Positions 21,656 through 31,375 of a stretch of 39,760 bases of DNA are shown piece after piece. Below the pieces are notes generated by a model, which worked only from the letters and a program-made list of their open reading frames with translations, did no database searches and had not been told where the DNA came from. The stretch's first letter is position 1; every line of letters starts with the position of its first letter. Made by a program: the position numbers and the translations under genes. Source of the stretch: Gammaproteobacteria bacterium (GTDB taxonomy: Bacteria > Pseudomonadota > Gammaproteobacteria > Pseudomonadales > Azotimanducaceae); contig JAFIFJ010000010.1 in the NCBI GenBank assembly GCA_020832085.1, positions 1 to 39,760 on the forward strand, read 5' to 3'.

Positions 21656-22091
21656 GTTTTGAGCTCCGTGTGAAAATTGCTTTCTCCAGGGCAGGCAAAA
21701 TTGGGGCCATGTATGTTAAGAAATTGAAACGTATAGATAATTTCAGTTCCTCTCCGTGACTGCTTCCTACAAGGTGTAAAGATCCTTGACGTTTTTGCAG
21801 CGGCTGGGCCAGGAACCCACGATCTCGAAAAGTATATTTTAAACAAAGAGTTAGCTTAAATCGTCGAGTTGAACCCCAGCGATTTGGAGGGCTATCCAGC
21901 CAGAGATGGTTGCGCTGACAGCTCTCGGACCTCCTCTTGGTGAGCCCTTTTGCATGCCGGAAAGCGTTGATCCCTCTGGCGGCTCCCAATTCCAGCGCTT
22001 TCAGCGCATTGGGGGCGGAGCAAAGCGTCAAGAGGCTGCTTACAGGCGTCGAAAAGCTTTACACCCTTCCAGCGGGCGCTTTCGGCAATGC
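21656..22091. other. Non-coding gap upstream of the PEP-CTERM gene and downstream of xseA
   Basis: This 436-base stretch carries no convincing gene. The part nearest the PEP-CTERM gene (about 21700-21860) is AT-rich and would be its long leader and promoter. The part nearest xseA is GC-rich and includes an imperfect dyad (CCAAT...ATTGG, 21986-22012). Open frames crossing it have no family resemblance. Confidence 0.6.
21796..21811 (-). promoter_or_regulatory. Candidate sigma-54 (-24/-12) promoter of the PEP-CTERM gene
   Basis: The minus strand reads TGGCCCAGCCGCTGCA. This keeps the obligatory GG-N10-GC spacing and differs from the consensus TGGCAC-R-N4-TTGCA at two defined positions. It would start transcription about 130 bases before the start codon. 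RpoN with the PrsK/PrsR two-component pair is a known control route for PEP-CTERM genes in floc-forming bacteria. Confidence 0.5.
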
Positions 22092-23576
22092 TCAGGCGTC
22101 CGGGTCGGGAACGGCCTTGCCGGCGTGGACTTCGAGGATGCCGCCGGCGAGGCGGGCGTGGAGGACTTCTCCTTCCTTTACTGCCTCAGGACGCCGGATG
22201 ACCGTGCCAAAGCGGGTCGTGTCCGGGCGGCTCAGGATGGCGTAGCCCCGTTCCACCACGGCCAGGGGATTGAAGGCGTTGAGGGCGCCGGCGAGTCGCT
22301 GCTGTTCGCTGCGCTTGCGGTCGATGAGTCGGGTTTCGGCACTGACAAGTCTTCGTTCGAGACCGTTCAAGCGGGCGCGCTCGCGCAGGACGAGCTGCCC
22401 GGGCTGGGCCTGCAGCAGGCGGCGCTGCAGCCGCTGCAGGCGTTCACCGCCGCGCAGCAGCCGGCTGCTGGGGCTGGCGTGGATCAGGCGTTTGCGCAGG
22501 GCGGCGAGACGCTCCCCGCGGCGATGGAGGTCGCGGTCCAGCTCCCGGCGGATGCGCAGGTCGAGTTCGTCCAGGCGCTGGCTGCGCTCCCGCAGCAGAT
22601 GGCCAGGATGCCGCAGTCGCCGGGACAGATGCCGCAGTCGTTCCCGGACCTGTTCGAAATGGCGGCGCGCGGTGACGTGCAGGCGCCGTTCGAACCCGGC
22701 AAAGGCCGCCAGCCACTCCATGCGATCCGGGACCGCCAGCTCCGCAGCGGCGGACGGTGTGGCGGCGCGCAGATCGGCCACCAGATCGGCGATGGTCACG
22801 TCCACCTCGTGGCCGACGGCTGAGATGACGGGGATGGGGCTGGCGACGATGGCCCGGGCCAGACCTTCGTCATTGAAGGCCCAGAGGTCCTCCAGGGAGC
22901 CGCCACCGCGACCGATGATCAGCAGCTCCGGCGCCCGCTCCGGTGACTCTTCCCGCCAGCGAGCCAGACGCTCGAGGGCAGCGATGAGTTCACTGGGTGC
23001 GGCATCGCCCTGGACGGCACTGGGGATCAGCGTCACGTCTGCGGCGGGCCAGCGGCGGCCGAGGACGGTGAGGATGTCGCGGATGGCCGCGCCTGTGGCG
23101 GAGGTGATCACCGCCAGATGTTTCGGCAGGGCAGGCAGCGGGCGTTTGCGCTCGGCTGCGAACAGGCCTTCGGCATCCAGCTTGGCGCGCAGCTGCTCGA
23201 AGGCGAGCCGCAAGGCCCCCTCGCCGGCCGGCTCGATGTGATCGACGATGACCTGGAACTCGCCCCGGCCGAGGTAGAGACTGACCCGGCCCCGCAGCAG
23301 GATCTTCAGGCCGTTCTCGGGCTGGAACTTCAGCCGCATGTTGCGATTCTTGAACATCGCGCAGCGGACCTGGGCGCGGGCGTCCTTGAGGGAAAAGTAC
23401 CAGTGGCCGGAACCGGGGCGGGCTAAGTTCGAGACCTCACCCTCCAGCCAGATCAGGCCGAAGTTTTCCTCCAGTACCACCTGCGCCTCGGCATTGAGCT
23501 GGCTGGGCGTGAGTACCCGCCGCGGGGGCTCGGTGGGCCGGAGGGGGCCTTCAGGATGGGTGGAAGTCGGACTCAT
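22092..23576 (-). CDS. xseA: Exodeoxyribonuclease VII large subunit
   Basis: XseA forms, with several XseB subunits, a nuclease that degrades single-stranded DNA from both ends. The 494-residue product has an N-terminal OB fold (about 20-120, FGLIWLEGEVSNLARPGSGHWYFSLKD), the catalytic core with LLIIGRGGGSLEDLWAFNDE and SAVGHEVDVTIADLVADLRA, and a long Arg/Leu-rich coiled coil where XseB binds. The start at 23576 fits the family, although no clear Shine-Dalgarno is visible. It is divergent from guaB. xseB is not in the window. Confidence 0.95.
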   Translation of the reverse strand: MSPTSTHPEGPLRPTEPPRRVLTPSQLNAEAQVVLEENFGLIWLEGEVSNLARPGSGHWYFSLKDARAQVRCAMFKNRNMRLKFQPENGLKILLRGRVSLYLGRGEFQVIVDHIEPAGEGALRLAFEQLRAKLDAEGLFAAERKRPLPALPKHLAVITSATGAAIRDILTVLGRRWPAADVTLIPSAVQGDAAPSELIAALERLARWREESPERAPELLIIGRGGGSLEDLWAFNDEGLARAIVASPIPVISAVGHEVDVTIADLVADLRAATPSAAAELAVPDRMEWLAAFAGFERRLHVTARRHFEQVRERLRHLSRRLRHPGHLLRERSQRLDELDLRIRRELDRDLHRRGERLAALRKRLIHASPSSRLLRGGERLQRLQRRLLQAQPGQLVLRERARLNGLERRLVSAETRLIDRKRSEQQRLAGALNAFNPLAVVERGYAILSRPDTTRFGTVIRRPEAVKEGEVLHARLAGGILEVHAGKAVPDPDA

Positions 23577-23618
23577 GACGCCATGTTAGCAGTGGCAGGC
23601 GCTCCAGGGCTGCTCCGG

Positions 23619-23647
23619 TTTACTTCCAGCAGACCCCGGCGTAGCAT
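23619..23647 (+). promoter_or_regulatory. Promoter of the guaBA-tadA-purL operon
   Basis: TTTACT (23619-23624) and TAGCAT (23642-23647) are spaced by 17 bases, each matching the sigma-70 consensus at 4 of 6 positions, 33 bases before guaB. I could not identify a PurR operator. Confidence 0.45.
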
Positions 23648-23679
23648 TGCGCGCTTCATCTGCGGGGAGGACCTGTCGC

Positions 23680-25149
23680 ATGCTCCGCATCGCACACGAC
23701 GCACTCACATTCGATGATGTACTCCTCCTGCCTGCCTACTCTGAAGTGCTGCCCTCCCAGGTCTCCCTGGGGACCCGCCTGAGCCGCAACATCAACCTGA
23801 ACATTCCCCTGATTTCTGCGGCCATGGACACCGTGACCGAGGGTCGGCTGGCCATTGCCATCGCCCAGGAAGGCGGCATCGGCATCATCCACAAGAACAT
23901 GACCATCGAGCGTCAGGCCCGAGAGGTGCGTTCGGTGAAGAAGTTCGAGAGTGGTGTCATCCGTGACCCCATCACGATCTCGCCGGATGCCACCGTCCGC
24001 CAGCTCATCGACCTCACCCGGGAAAACAACATTTCCGGTGTGCCGGTGGTCAAGGGCGAGGATCTGCTCGGCATTGTCACCAGTCGCGACGTCCGTTTCG
24101 AGCCCAAGCTCGACAACACCGTGGCCGAGATCATGACGCCCAAGGACAAGCTGGTGACCGTGAAGGAGGGCGCCAGCCAAAAGACCGTGATGGAACTGCT
24201 GCACCGCTACCGCATTGAGAAGGTGCTGGTGGTGAACGACGACTTCGCCTTGCGCGGGCTGATCACCGTCAAGGACATCAACAAGGCCCTGCGCTACCCG
24301 AACGCCTGCAAGGACGATCAGGGCCGGCTGCGTGCCGGCGCCAGTGTCGGCACCTCGGCAGATACCGAGGAGCGGGTGGCGGCCCTGGTGGAAGCCGGTG
24401 TGGACGTGATCGTCGTCGACACCGCCCACGGCCACTCCCGCGGCGTCCTGGAGCGCGTGCGCTGGATGAAGCAGCACTACCCGGACATCGACGTCATCGG
24501 CGGCAATGTGGGTACCGCAGACGGTGCCCTGGCGCTGGTGGAAGCCGGCGCCGATGCGGTGAAGGTAGGCATCGGCCCCGGCTCCATCTGCACCACCCGC
24601 ATCGTCACCGGGATCGGTGTACCCCAGATCACGGCGGTGGCGGAGGTGGTGGCGGCACTGGAAGGGACGGATGTGACTGTCATCGCCGATGGCGGCATCC
24701 GCTTCTCGGGCGATCTCGCCAAGGCCATCGTCGCCGGCGCCCATGTGGTGATGGTAGGCAGTCTGCTGGCCGGCACCGACGAGGCGCCGGGCGAGGTGGA
24801 ACTGTTCCAGGGGCGGACCTACAAGGCCTATCGCGGCATGGGATCCATCGGTGCCATGGAAGGGCCCCACGGCTCCTCCGACCGCTACTTCCAGGGGCCG
24901 GAAACGGACACCCGCAAGCTGGTGCCCGAGGGCATCGAGGGGCGGGTGCCCTATCGCGGACCCATGGGAGCCATCGTCGGCCAGCTCATGGGTGGCCTGC
25001 GGGCAAGCATGGGCTACACCGGCTCGCCGGACATTCCCTCCATGCGTACCCGACCCCAGTTCACCCGGGTGACCCACGCCAGCATGATCGAGAGTCATCC
25101 CCACAATGTCAGCATCACCAAGGAAGCGCCCAACTATCCGCTGGGTTGA
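23680..25149 (+). CDS. guaB: Inosine-5'-monophosphate dehydrogenase
   Basis: GuaB oxidises IMP to XMP with NAD+, the committed step to GMP. The 489-residue product equals the family length (E. coli 488). It has the TIM barrel ([17 protein letters not shown]), a two-CBS regulatory insert (about 93-210), the catalytic Cys304 in [13 protein letters not shown], and the [12 protein letters not shown] region. GGAGG (23666-23670) precedes the ATG by 9 bases. It is the first gene of the purine operon, 27 bases before guaA. Confidence 0.97.
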   Translation: MLRIAHDALTFDDVLLLPAYSEVLPSQVSLGTRLSRNINLNIPLISAAMDTVTEGRLAIAIAQEGGIGIIHKNMTIERQAREVRSVKKFESGVIRDPITISPDATVRQLIDLTRENNISGVPVVKGEDLLGIVTSRDVRFEPKLDNTVAEIMTPKDKLVTVKEGASQKTVMELLHRYRIEKVLVVNDDFALRGLITVKDINKALRYPNACKDDQGRLRAGASVGTSADTEERVAALVEAGVDVIVVDTAHGHSRGVLERVRWMKQHYPDIDVIGGNVGTADGALALVEAGADAVKVGIGPGSICTTRIVTGIGVPQITAVAEVVAALEGTDVTVIADGGIRFSGDLAKAIVAGAHVVMVGSLLAGTDEAPGEVELFQGRTYKAYRGMGSIGAMEGPHGSSDRYFQGPETDTRKLVPEGIEGRVPYRGPMGAIVGQLMGGLRASMGYTGSPDIPSMRTRPQFTRVTHASMIESHPHNVSITKEAPNYPLG

Positions 25150-25176
25150 TGGCACACGGCCTGCTACGGGACATTC

Positions 25177-26763
25177 ATGAGCCAGGACATCCATACCCAG
25201 AGGATTCTCATCCTCGATTTCGGTTCCCAGTACACCCAGCTCATTGCCCGTCGCGTGCGCGAACTCGGCGTGTTCTGCGAGATCGTTCCCTTCGACCTGG
25301 ATGCAGCCGAGCTGCGGGCGCTTTCACCTCACGGCATCATTCTTTCGGGTGGGCCGGAGAGCGTGACCCTGGACACCACGCCCCGGGCGCCTGCTGCCGT
25401 CTTCGAACTCGGCGTGCCGGTGCTCGGCATCTGCTACGGCATGCAGACCATGGCGAGCCAACTCGGTGGCGCCGTGGAGGGCTCCGAGCATCGGGAGTTC
25501 GGCCACGCGCGGGTTCAGGTCAGCGCTCCCTGCGCCATTCTCGGCGACCTCGAGGATGCCCGGGAGGGTGATGCCCGGCTGCTCGACGTCTGGATGAGCC
25601 ATGGCGACCGGGTGGCTGCGCTGCCGGCCGGCTTTCAACTCGTGGGCATCTCCGACAATGCGCCCATCGCCGCCATGGCGGACGAGACGCGTCGCTTCTA
25701 TGGCCTGCAGTTTCACCCGGAAGTCACCCATACCCGTCAGGGCCAGGGCATCCTGCGGCGCTTCGTTCGCGACGTCTGTGGCTGCGAGGCCCTGTGGACG
25801 GCCGCCAACATCGTCGAGGACGCCATCGAGCAGGTCCGTGCCCAGGTGGGTGACGGTCAGGTCATCCTCGGATTGTCCGGTGGGGTGGACTCCTCGGTGG
25901 TGGCGGCCCTGCTCAACCGCGCCATCGGCAAGCAGCTCACCTGTGTGTTCGTGGACAACGGGCTGCTGCGCCTGAACGAAGGGGGTCAGGTCATGGAGGC
26001 CTTTGCCGCCGCCACCGACAACACCTTCGATCTGAACATCATCCGGGTGGATGCCGAAGACGAGTTTCTCGATCGGCTCCATGGCGTGGCTGATCCGGAA
26101 ACCAAGCGCAAACTCATCGGCCAGACCTTCATCGACGTCTTCGAGCGCGAGGCGGCGAAGATCGAAGGGGCCCGTTTCCTGGCTCAGGGCACCATCTATC
26201 CCGACGTCATCGAGTCGGCGGCGTCGAAGTTCGGCAAGGCCCACGGCATCAAGTCCCACCACAACGTCGGCGGCCTGCCCGAGCGCATGAACCTGGAACT
26301 GGTGGAGCCCCTGCGGGAACTGTTCAAGGACGAGGTCCGGCGTATCGGCCTCGAACTCGGCCTGCCCTACGATCTGGTCTACCGGCACCCCTTCCCGGGC
26401 CCGGGGCTGGGCGTGCGCATCTTAGGCGAGGTGAAGAAGGAGTACGCCGACCTGCTGCGTGAAGCCGACGCCATCTTCATCGAAGAGCTGCACGCCGCCG
26501 ACTGGTACCACAAGGTCAACCAGGCCTTCACGGTGTTCATGCCGGTGAAGTCCGTGGGCGTGGTGGGCGATGCCAGACGCTACGAGTACGTGGTGGCGCT
26601 GCGGGCCGTGGAGACCATCGACTTCATGACGGCGCGCTGGGCGGAGCTGCCCTATTCGCTGCTGGCTCGGGTCTCCAACCGGATCATCAACGAGATCGCC
26701 GGTATTTCCCGGGTGGTTTACGACATCTCCAGCAAGCCGCCCGCCACCATCGAGTGGGAATGA
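25177..26763 (+). CDS. guaA: GMP synthase (glutamine-hydrolysing)
   Basis: GuaA aminates XMP to GMP using glutamine and ATP. The 528-residue product has an N-terminal class I glutaminase domain (nucleophile Cys86 in GICYGMQ, His/Glu in QFHPEVTHT), an ATP-pyrophosphatase P-loop [10 protein letters not shown] (about 233-242), and the dimerisation domain ending in [11 protein letters not shown], the usual C-terminus. It follows guaB with a short gap and precedes tadA by 21 bases. Confidence 0.97.
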   Translation: MSQDIHTQRILILDFGSQYTQLIARRVRELGVFCEIVPFDLDAAELRALSPHGIILSGGPESVTLDTTPRAPAAVFELGVPVLGICYGMQTMASQLGGAVEGSEHREFGHARVQVSAPCAILGDLEDAREGDARLLDVWMSHGDRVAALPAGFQLVGISDNAPIAAMADETRRFYGLQFHPEVTHTRQGQGILRRFVRDVCGCEALWTAANIVEDAIEQVRAQVGDGQVILGLSGGVDSSVVAALLNRAIGKQLTCVFVDNGLLRLNEGGQVMEAFAAATDNTFDLNIIRVDAEDEFLDRLHGVADPETKRKLIGQTFIDVFEREAAKIEGARFLAQGTIYPDVIESAASKFGKAHGIKSHHNVGGLPERMNLELVEPLRELFKDEVRRIGLELGLPYDLVYRHPFPGPGLGVRILGEVKKEYADLLREADAIFIEELHAADWYHKVNQAFTVFMPVKSVGVVGDARRYEYVVALRAVETIDFMTARWAELPYSLLARVSNRIINEIAGISRVVYDISSKPPATIEWE

Positions 26764-26784
26764 TGGACGCAGAGCCCAGGCGTG

Positions 26785-27291
26785 ATGCCGACACCGACTG
26801 AGCAGCCCCACCGGAACGACGACGAACGCTTCATGCGCCGTGCCCTGGACCTCGCGGCCGAAGGTGCGGCGCTGGGGGAAGTGCCGGTGGGTGCGCTGGT
26901 GGTCATCGATGGAGCAGTGGTCGGTGAGGGCTTCAACCGTCCCCTTCGCAGCTGCGACCCCACCGCCCATGCGGAGATGGAAGCCCTGCGTGCTGCGGCC
27001 ACACGGCTCGGCAACTACCGCCTCACGGGCAGCACCCTCTACGTCACCATCGAACCCTGCACCATGTGCGCCGGTGCCCTGGTGCACGCCCGGGTGGCGC
27101 GGCTGGTCTACGGTGCCGCCGAACCGCGCTCCGGCGCGGTCGTCAGCAGCGCCCGGGTTCTGGACAATCCGGCCTTGAACCATCATGTGACCGTCACCGC
27201 CGGAGTGCTGGAGGAGGCAGCGGCGACGCTGCTGCGAGATTTTTTTCGTGCGCGGCGCGCACGGACCCAACCTGGAGCCCTGGACGTTTGA
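26785..27291 (+). CDS. tadA: tRNA-specific adenosine deaminase
   Basis: TadA converts A34 to inosine in tRNA-Arg(ACG), an essential edit. The 168-residue product has the zinc deaminase motifs TAHAEMEAL (His62, catalytic Glu64) and [14 protein letters not shown] (Cys92, Cys95). The start is uncertain between ATG 26785 and GTG 26782, and neither has a strong Shine-Dalgarno. The stop overlaps the purL start by four bases. Its place between guaA and purL is shared with some other gammaproteobacteria. Confidence 0.94.
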   Translation: MPTPTEQPHRNDDERFMRRALDLAAEGAALGEVPVGALVVIDGAVVGEGFNRPLRSCDPTAHAEMEALRAAATRLGNYRLTGSTLYVTIEPCTMCAGALVHARVARLVYGAAEPRSGAVVSSARVLDNPALNHHVTVTAGVLEEAAATLLRDFFRARRARTQPGALDV

Positions 27292-30200
27292 ACGCTGCGA
27301 ACCTGCTCGATCTTGCCGGCGGTGAAGCCGTTTCCGAGTTCCGCCGCAGCAAGCTGCTTGAAGCGCTGGCTCTGCGGGAGCCCGGCATCTCGGATCTCTC
27401 GGCGCGCTATTGTCATCTGGTCGAGCTGGCCCGCCCACTGGACGCGCGGGAACGCACCCTGCTCGAGCGGCTGCTGCGCTATGGCCCCCGGAACACGGTA
27501 AAGCCTGCAGGGACTGCTTTCGCGTTGGTGGTGCCGCGGCCGGGCACCCAGTCGCCCTGGTCCAGCAAGGCCAGTGACATTGCCCACAACTGTGGTCTCG
27601 ACGCGGTGCTGCGCATCGAGCGCGGCGTGCGCTGGTGGATCACGGGTGAGGTGGTCGAGCGCCGGGTCGTGGAAGCCATGCTGCACGATCGCATGACGGA
27701 AGCGGTGCTGCCTGCCGGCGCGGATGCGGGCATCCTGTTTCGCCACGCCGAGCCGGCGCCGCTGGCGCGTGTGGCGCTGGGCCATGACGGAATCGCAGCC
27801 CTGCAGGCAGCCAATGAGCGCCTCGGGCTGGCCCTCTCCGAGGACGAAATCGCTTATCTGCTGACGTCCTTCCAAGGTCTCGGGCGCGATCCCACCGACG
27901 TGGAACTGATGATGTTCGCCCAGGCGAACTCGGAGCATTGCCGCCACAAGATCTTCAACGCCTCCTGGACCGTGGACGGTGAGGCCCGGCCGCGCTCCCT
28001 GTTCGCCATGATCAAGAACACCTTCGAGGCCAGCAACGGCCGCGGGGTGCTGTCGGCCTATGCGGACAACGCCTCGGTGATCGAAGGCAGCGAGGCTTCC
28101 CGCTTCTTCGTCGATCCGGTCACCCGCAGCTATGAATTCCGGCGCGAGCCCATCCACATCCTGATGAAGGTGGAGACCCACAACCACCCGACGGCCATCG
28201 CGCCCTTCCCGGGTGCGGCCACCGGTTCCGGCGGAGAGATCCGCGACGAGGGTGCCGTGGGGCGTGGCTCGAAGCCCAAGGCGGGCCTGACCGGGTTCAG
28301 CGTTTCCCATCTGGAGATTCCCGGCTACGAGCAGCCCTGGGAAACCGGATACGGCCGCCCGGCGCGCATCGCCTCGGCGCTTTCCATCATGCTGGAAGGC
28401 CCCATCGGTGCTGCGAGCTTCAACAACGAGTTCGGCCGACCGGCCTTGTGCGGCTACTTCCGCTGCTTCGAACAGGCCGTGGATCTCGGGTCCGGACCGG
28501 AAGTCCGCGGCTATCACAAGCCCATCATGATCGCCGGCGGGCTCGGCAATATTCGCGTCGAACACATCGAGGCGGAGCCGGTGGTGCCGGGAGCGCCGCT
28601 GGTGGTCCTTGGCGGACCGGCCATGCTCATCGGGCTCGGTGGCGGTGCGGCGTCGTCCATGGCCAGCGGTGCGAGTGATGCGGAACTGGATTTCGCGTCG
28701 GTGCAGCGCGGCAACCCCGAGATGCAGCGTCGTTGCCAGGAGGTCATCGACGGCTGCTGGGCCCTGGGCGCGGACAATCCCATTGCGCTGATCCACGACG
28801 TGGGCGCCGGCGGCTTGTCCAACGCCCTGCCGGAGCTGGTCAAGGATGGCGGTGTCGGCGGTCGTTTCGATCTGCGCGCCATTCCCAGTGCCGAGTCCGG
28901 GCTGGCCCCCATCGAGATCTGGTGCAACGAGGCCCAGGAGCGTTACGTCATCGCCCTGCATCCGGAGCGTCTGGATACCTTTGCCGAGCTCTGCCGCCGG
29001 GAGCGCTGTCCCTGGGCCGTGGTGGGGACGGCCACGGCCGAGCCCGATCTGCACGTGGCGGACCCGACCCTGGGTGAGGCGCCAGTGGATCTGCCGCTGT
29101 CGGTCCTGTTCGGCAAGCCGCCGAAGATGGAGCGCAGCTTCGACACCGTGCAGCGGCGGCCGCCGGCACTGGATCTCGCCGGCATCGACCCGGCCGAAGC
29201 GGCCGAGCGCGTACTGCGGTTTCCCGCCGTGGCCAGCAAGTCCTTCCTGATCACCATTGGTGATCGCAGCATTACCGGCCTGGTGGCGCGCGATCAGATG
29301 GTCGGGCCCTGGCAGGTGCCAGTGGCTGACGTGGCGGTGACGGCGGCGGCCTTCGACACCGTGGCCGGCGAGGCCATGGCCATGGGGGAACGCACGCCGC
29401 TGGCGTTGATCGATTCCGCGGCAGCAGCGCGCGTGGCCGTGGGGGAGGCCATCACCAATCTGATGGCGGCGGACGTCAGTGAGCTTGCGGACATCAAATT
29501 GTCCGCCAACTGGATGGCGGCGGCGGGCCACGGACACGAGGATCAGGCCCTCTACGAGGCCGTTCACGCGGTGGGCATGGAACTGTGTCCGGCGCTGGGT
29601 ATCTGCATTCCCGTGGGCAAGGACTCCCTGTCCATGCGCACGGTCTGGGACGACGCCGGTGAGCCCCGCAGCGTGGTGGCCCCGGTGTCCCTGATCGTGT
29701 CCGCCTTCGCGCCGGTGGCCGATGTCACCCGGACGCTGACGCCGGAACTGCGGCGTGATGCGGGATCCACCCGGCTGCTCTGGATCGATCTCGGCGCCGG
29801 ACAGGCCCGTCTCGGCGGCTCGGTGCTGGCCCAGGTCTACCAGCAGTTCGGGGACTTGGGACCGGACCTCGATGATCCGACGCGTCTGCGGGCCATGTTC
29901 GAGGCCATCCGCACTCTGGCGGCAGAGGGCGAACTGCTGGCCTATCACGATGTCTCCGATGGCGGAGTGTGGGCCACGGTCTGCGAAATGGCCTTTGCCA
30001 GCCGCTTGGGTCTGGACATCGATCTGGGCGCCCAGGTGAATACAGCCGAAGCGGTGCTCGGCCGACTCTTTGCCGAGGAGCTGGGTGCTGTCGTGCAGGT
30101 TCGCGCCGACCGCAGCCAAACATTGATCCAGAGGCTGGAAGAGCGCGGGCTCTCCGGCTGCGTCCATGATCTCGGCAGCCCCCGCGCTGACGGATTGATC

Positions 30201-31193
30201 GAGGTGCGCGGCGGTGATCGGATGTGGATGGCATCCGATCGCAGCACCCTGCAGCAGATCTGGGCCGAGACCAGTCAGCGCCTGCAGGCCCTGCGGGACG
30301 ACCCGGCCTGCGCAGCGGAGGAGTTCGCCCGCATTGGTGCCGATGAGCCCGGCCTGCAGCCGAAGATTGCCTTCGACATGGGCGACGACGTGACGGCGCC
30401 GCTGATCGGCACCGGCGCCAGACCGCGCATCGCGGTGCTGCGGGAGCAGGGCGTCAACGGTCAGGTGGAGATGGCCGCCGCATTTCATCTTGCCGGGTTC
30501 GAGGCCGTGGATCTGCATGTGTCGGAACTCATGGACGGCAGCCGCAGCCTGGGCGACGTGCAGGGGCTGGTGGCCTGCGGCGGCTTTTCCTATGGCGATG
30601 TACTCGGTGCCGGTGAGGGCTGGGCCAAGTCCATTCTGTTCCACGATCGGACCCGGGCGCTGTTCGAGGCCTTTTTGGCACGCGGCGATCGCTTCGCCCT
30701 GGGTATCTGTAACGGCTGTCAGATGTTCTCGGCCCTGGCCGAACTGATTCCGGGTACCGAGGACTGGCCGCGCTTCGTTCGCAACCGCAGCGAGCAGTTC
30801 GAGGCCCGGCTGGTGCAGGTGGAAATCGATCCGGGTCCGTCGCTGCTGCTGGCCGGCATGGCGGGCACGCGGGTGCCGGTGGCGGTGGCCCATGGTGAAG
30901 GGCGTGCTGAGTTCGCCACGGTTGCCGAGGCTTCCAGGTTTGCCGACAGCGGCCGCATTGCGGCGCGCTACGTGGAAGGCGACGGCCAGACCGCCGTCCG
31001 CTATCCCGCCAACCCCAACGGTTCTCCTGAGGGGATCGCGGCCATCACCAATGCCGACGGCCGCATCACCCTGATGATGCCGCACCCTGAGCGGGTCTTC
31101 CTCACCCGGCAGCTGTCCTGGCATCCGCCCGAGTGGGGCGAGTTTTCACCCTGGATGCGGCTGTTCCGCAATGCCAGGGTGTGGCTGGGCTGA
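27288..31193 (+). CDS. purL: Phosphoribosylformylglycinamidine synthase (large single-chain type)
   Basis: PurL makes FGAM from FGAR, glutamine and ATP in purine synthesis. At 1301 residues it is the long proteobacterial form (E. coli 1295). It has an N-terminal PurS-like domain, two AIR-synthase-like halves ([36 protein letters not shown]) and a C-terminal glutaminase domain (nucleophile about Cys1141 in GICNGCQMF, and MMPHPERVF). The start is a TTG at 27288, overlapping the tadA stop. The frame offers no ATG or GTG between there and the region of family similarity, and GGAG lies 10 bases upstream. A longer in-frame extension inside tadA is a shadow. Confidence 0.95.
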   Translation: MNAANLLDLAGGEAVSEFRRSKLLEALALREPGISDLSARYCHLVELARPLDARERTLLERLLRYGPRNTVKPAGTAFALVVPRPGTQSPWSSKASDIAHNCGLDAVLRIERGVRWWITGEVVERRVVEAMLHDRMTEAVLPAGADAGILFRHAEPAPLARVALGHDGIAALQAANERLGLALSEDEIAYLLTSFQGLGRDPTDVELMMFAQANSEHCRHKIFNASWTVDGEARPRSLFAMIKNTFEASNGRGVLSAYADNASVIEGSEASRFFVDPVTRSYEFRREPIHILMKVETHNHPTAIAPFPGAATGSGGEIRDEGAVGRGSKPKAGLTGFSVSHLEIPGYEQPWETGYGRPARIASALSIMLEGPIGAASFNNEFGRPALCGYFRCFEQAVDLGSGPEVRGYHKPIMIAGGLGNIRVEHIEAEPVVPGAPLVVLGGPAMLIGLGGGAASSMASGASDAELDFASVQRGNPEMQRRCQEVIDGCWALGADNPIALIHDVGAGGLSNALPELVKDGGVGGRFDLRAIPSAESGLAPIEIWCNEAQERYVIALHPERLDTFAELCRRERCPWAVVGTATAEPDLHVADPTLGEAPVDLPLSVLFGKPPKMERSFDTVQRRPPALDLAGIDPAEAAERVLRFPAVASKSFLITIGDRSITGLVARDQMVGPWQVPVADVAVTAAAFDTVAGEAMAMGERTPLALIDSAAAARVAVGEAITNLMAADVSELADIKLSANWMAAAGHGHEDQALYEAVHAVGMELCPALGICIPVGKDSLSMRTVWDDAGEPRSVVAPVSLIVSAFAPVADVTRTLTPELRRDAGSTRLLWIDLGAGQARLGGSVLAQVYQQFGDLGPDLDDPTRLRAMFEAIRTLAAEGELLAYHDVSDGGVWATVCEMAFASRLGLDIDLGAQVNTAEAVLGRLFAEELGAVVQVRADRSQTLIQRLEERGLSGCVHDLGSPRADGLIEVRGGDRMWMASDRSTLQQIWAETSQRLQALRDDPACAAEEFARIGADEPGLQPKIAFDMGDDVTAPLIGTGARPRIAVLREQGVNGQVEMAAAFHLAGFEAVDLHVSELMDGSRSLGDVQGLVACGGFSYGDVLGAGEGWAKSILFHDRTRALFEAFLARGDRFALGICNGCQMFSALAELIPGTEDWPRFVRNRSEQFEARLVQVEIDPGPSLLLAGMAGTRVPVAVAHGEGRAEFATVAEASRFADSGRIAARYVEGDGQTAVRYPANPNGSPEGIAAITNADGRITLMMPHPERVFLTRQLSWHPPEWGEFSPWMRLFRNARVWLG

Positions 31194-31205
31194 CGATCTA
31201 CTGTC

Positions 31206-31328
31206 GGCACATTTCGACGGGATGGATATGCGCCGATCTGCAGGCCGTTCAGCGAAGGCAGCGACATCAGCTTTGGCGCGGCGCCCCGCAATCGGCCCAA
31301 TCGCTGCGCGATCAGGGCCTTCCCACAA
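31206..31328. repeat. Hairpin-rich intergenic repeat, copy A (short form)
   Basis: It lies between the convergent ends of purL and fadE. The left end (31206-31235) matches the left end of copy B (38249-38278) at 25 of 30 bases. Further shared blocks are TTGGCGCGGC (31273-31282), GCAATCG (31288-31294) and a terminal TCCCACA. Internal hairpins are GGCGC/GCGCC (31275-31285) and a 10-bp stem GGCCC-ATCGC/GCGAT-GGGCC (31294-31319). The terminal TGTGGGA on the minus strand recalls the start of REP elements in Pseudomonas. Probably a REP/MITE-like dispersed element. Confidence 0.65.
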
Positions 31329-31375
31329 GAGCGCGACAAGGCCCCCCATGAACGAGGGCGGGGCGGGAGGGGGCG

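Noticed and set aside
21456-22031. A 191-codon minus-strand frame through the gap after xseA
   Set aside because: It overlaps the start of the PEP-CTERM gene out of frame and has no family resemblance or ribosome site.
27183-31124. A 1313-codon open frame antisense to purL
   Set aside because: PurL on the other strand is complete with all motifs; long antisense frames arise from the GC-skewed codon use and this one resembles no family.
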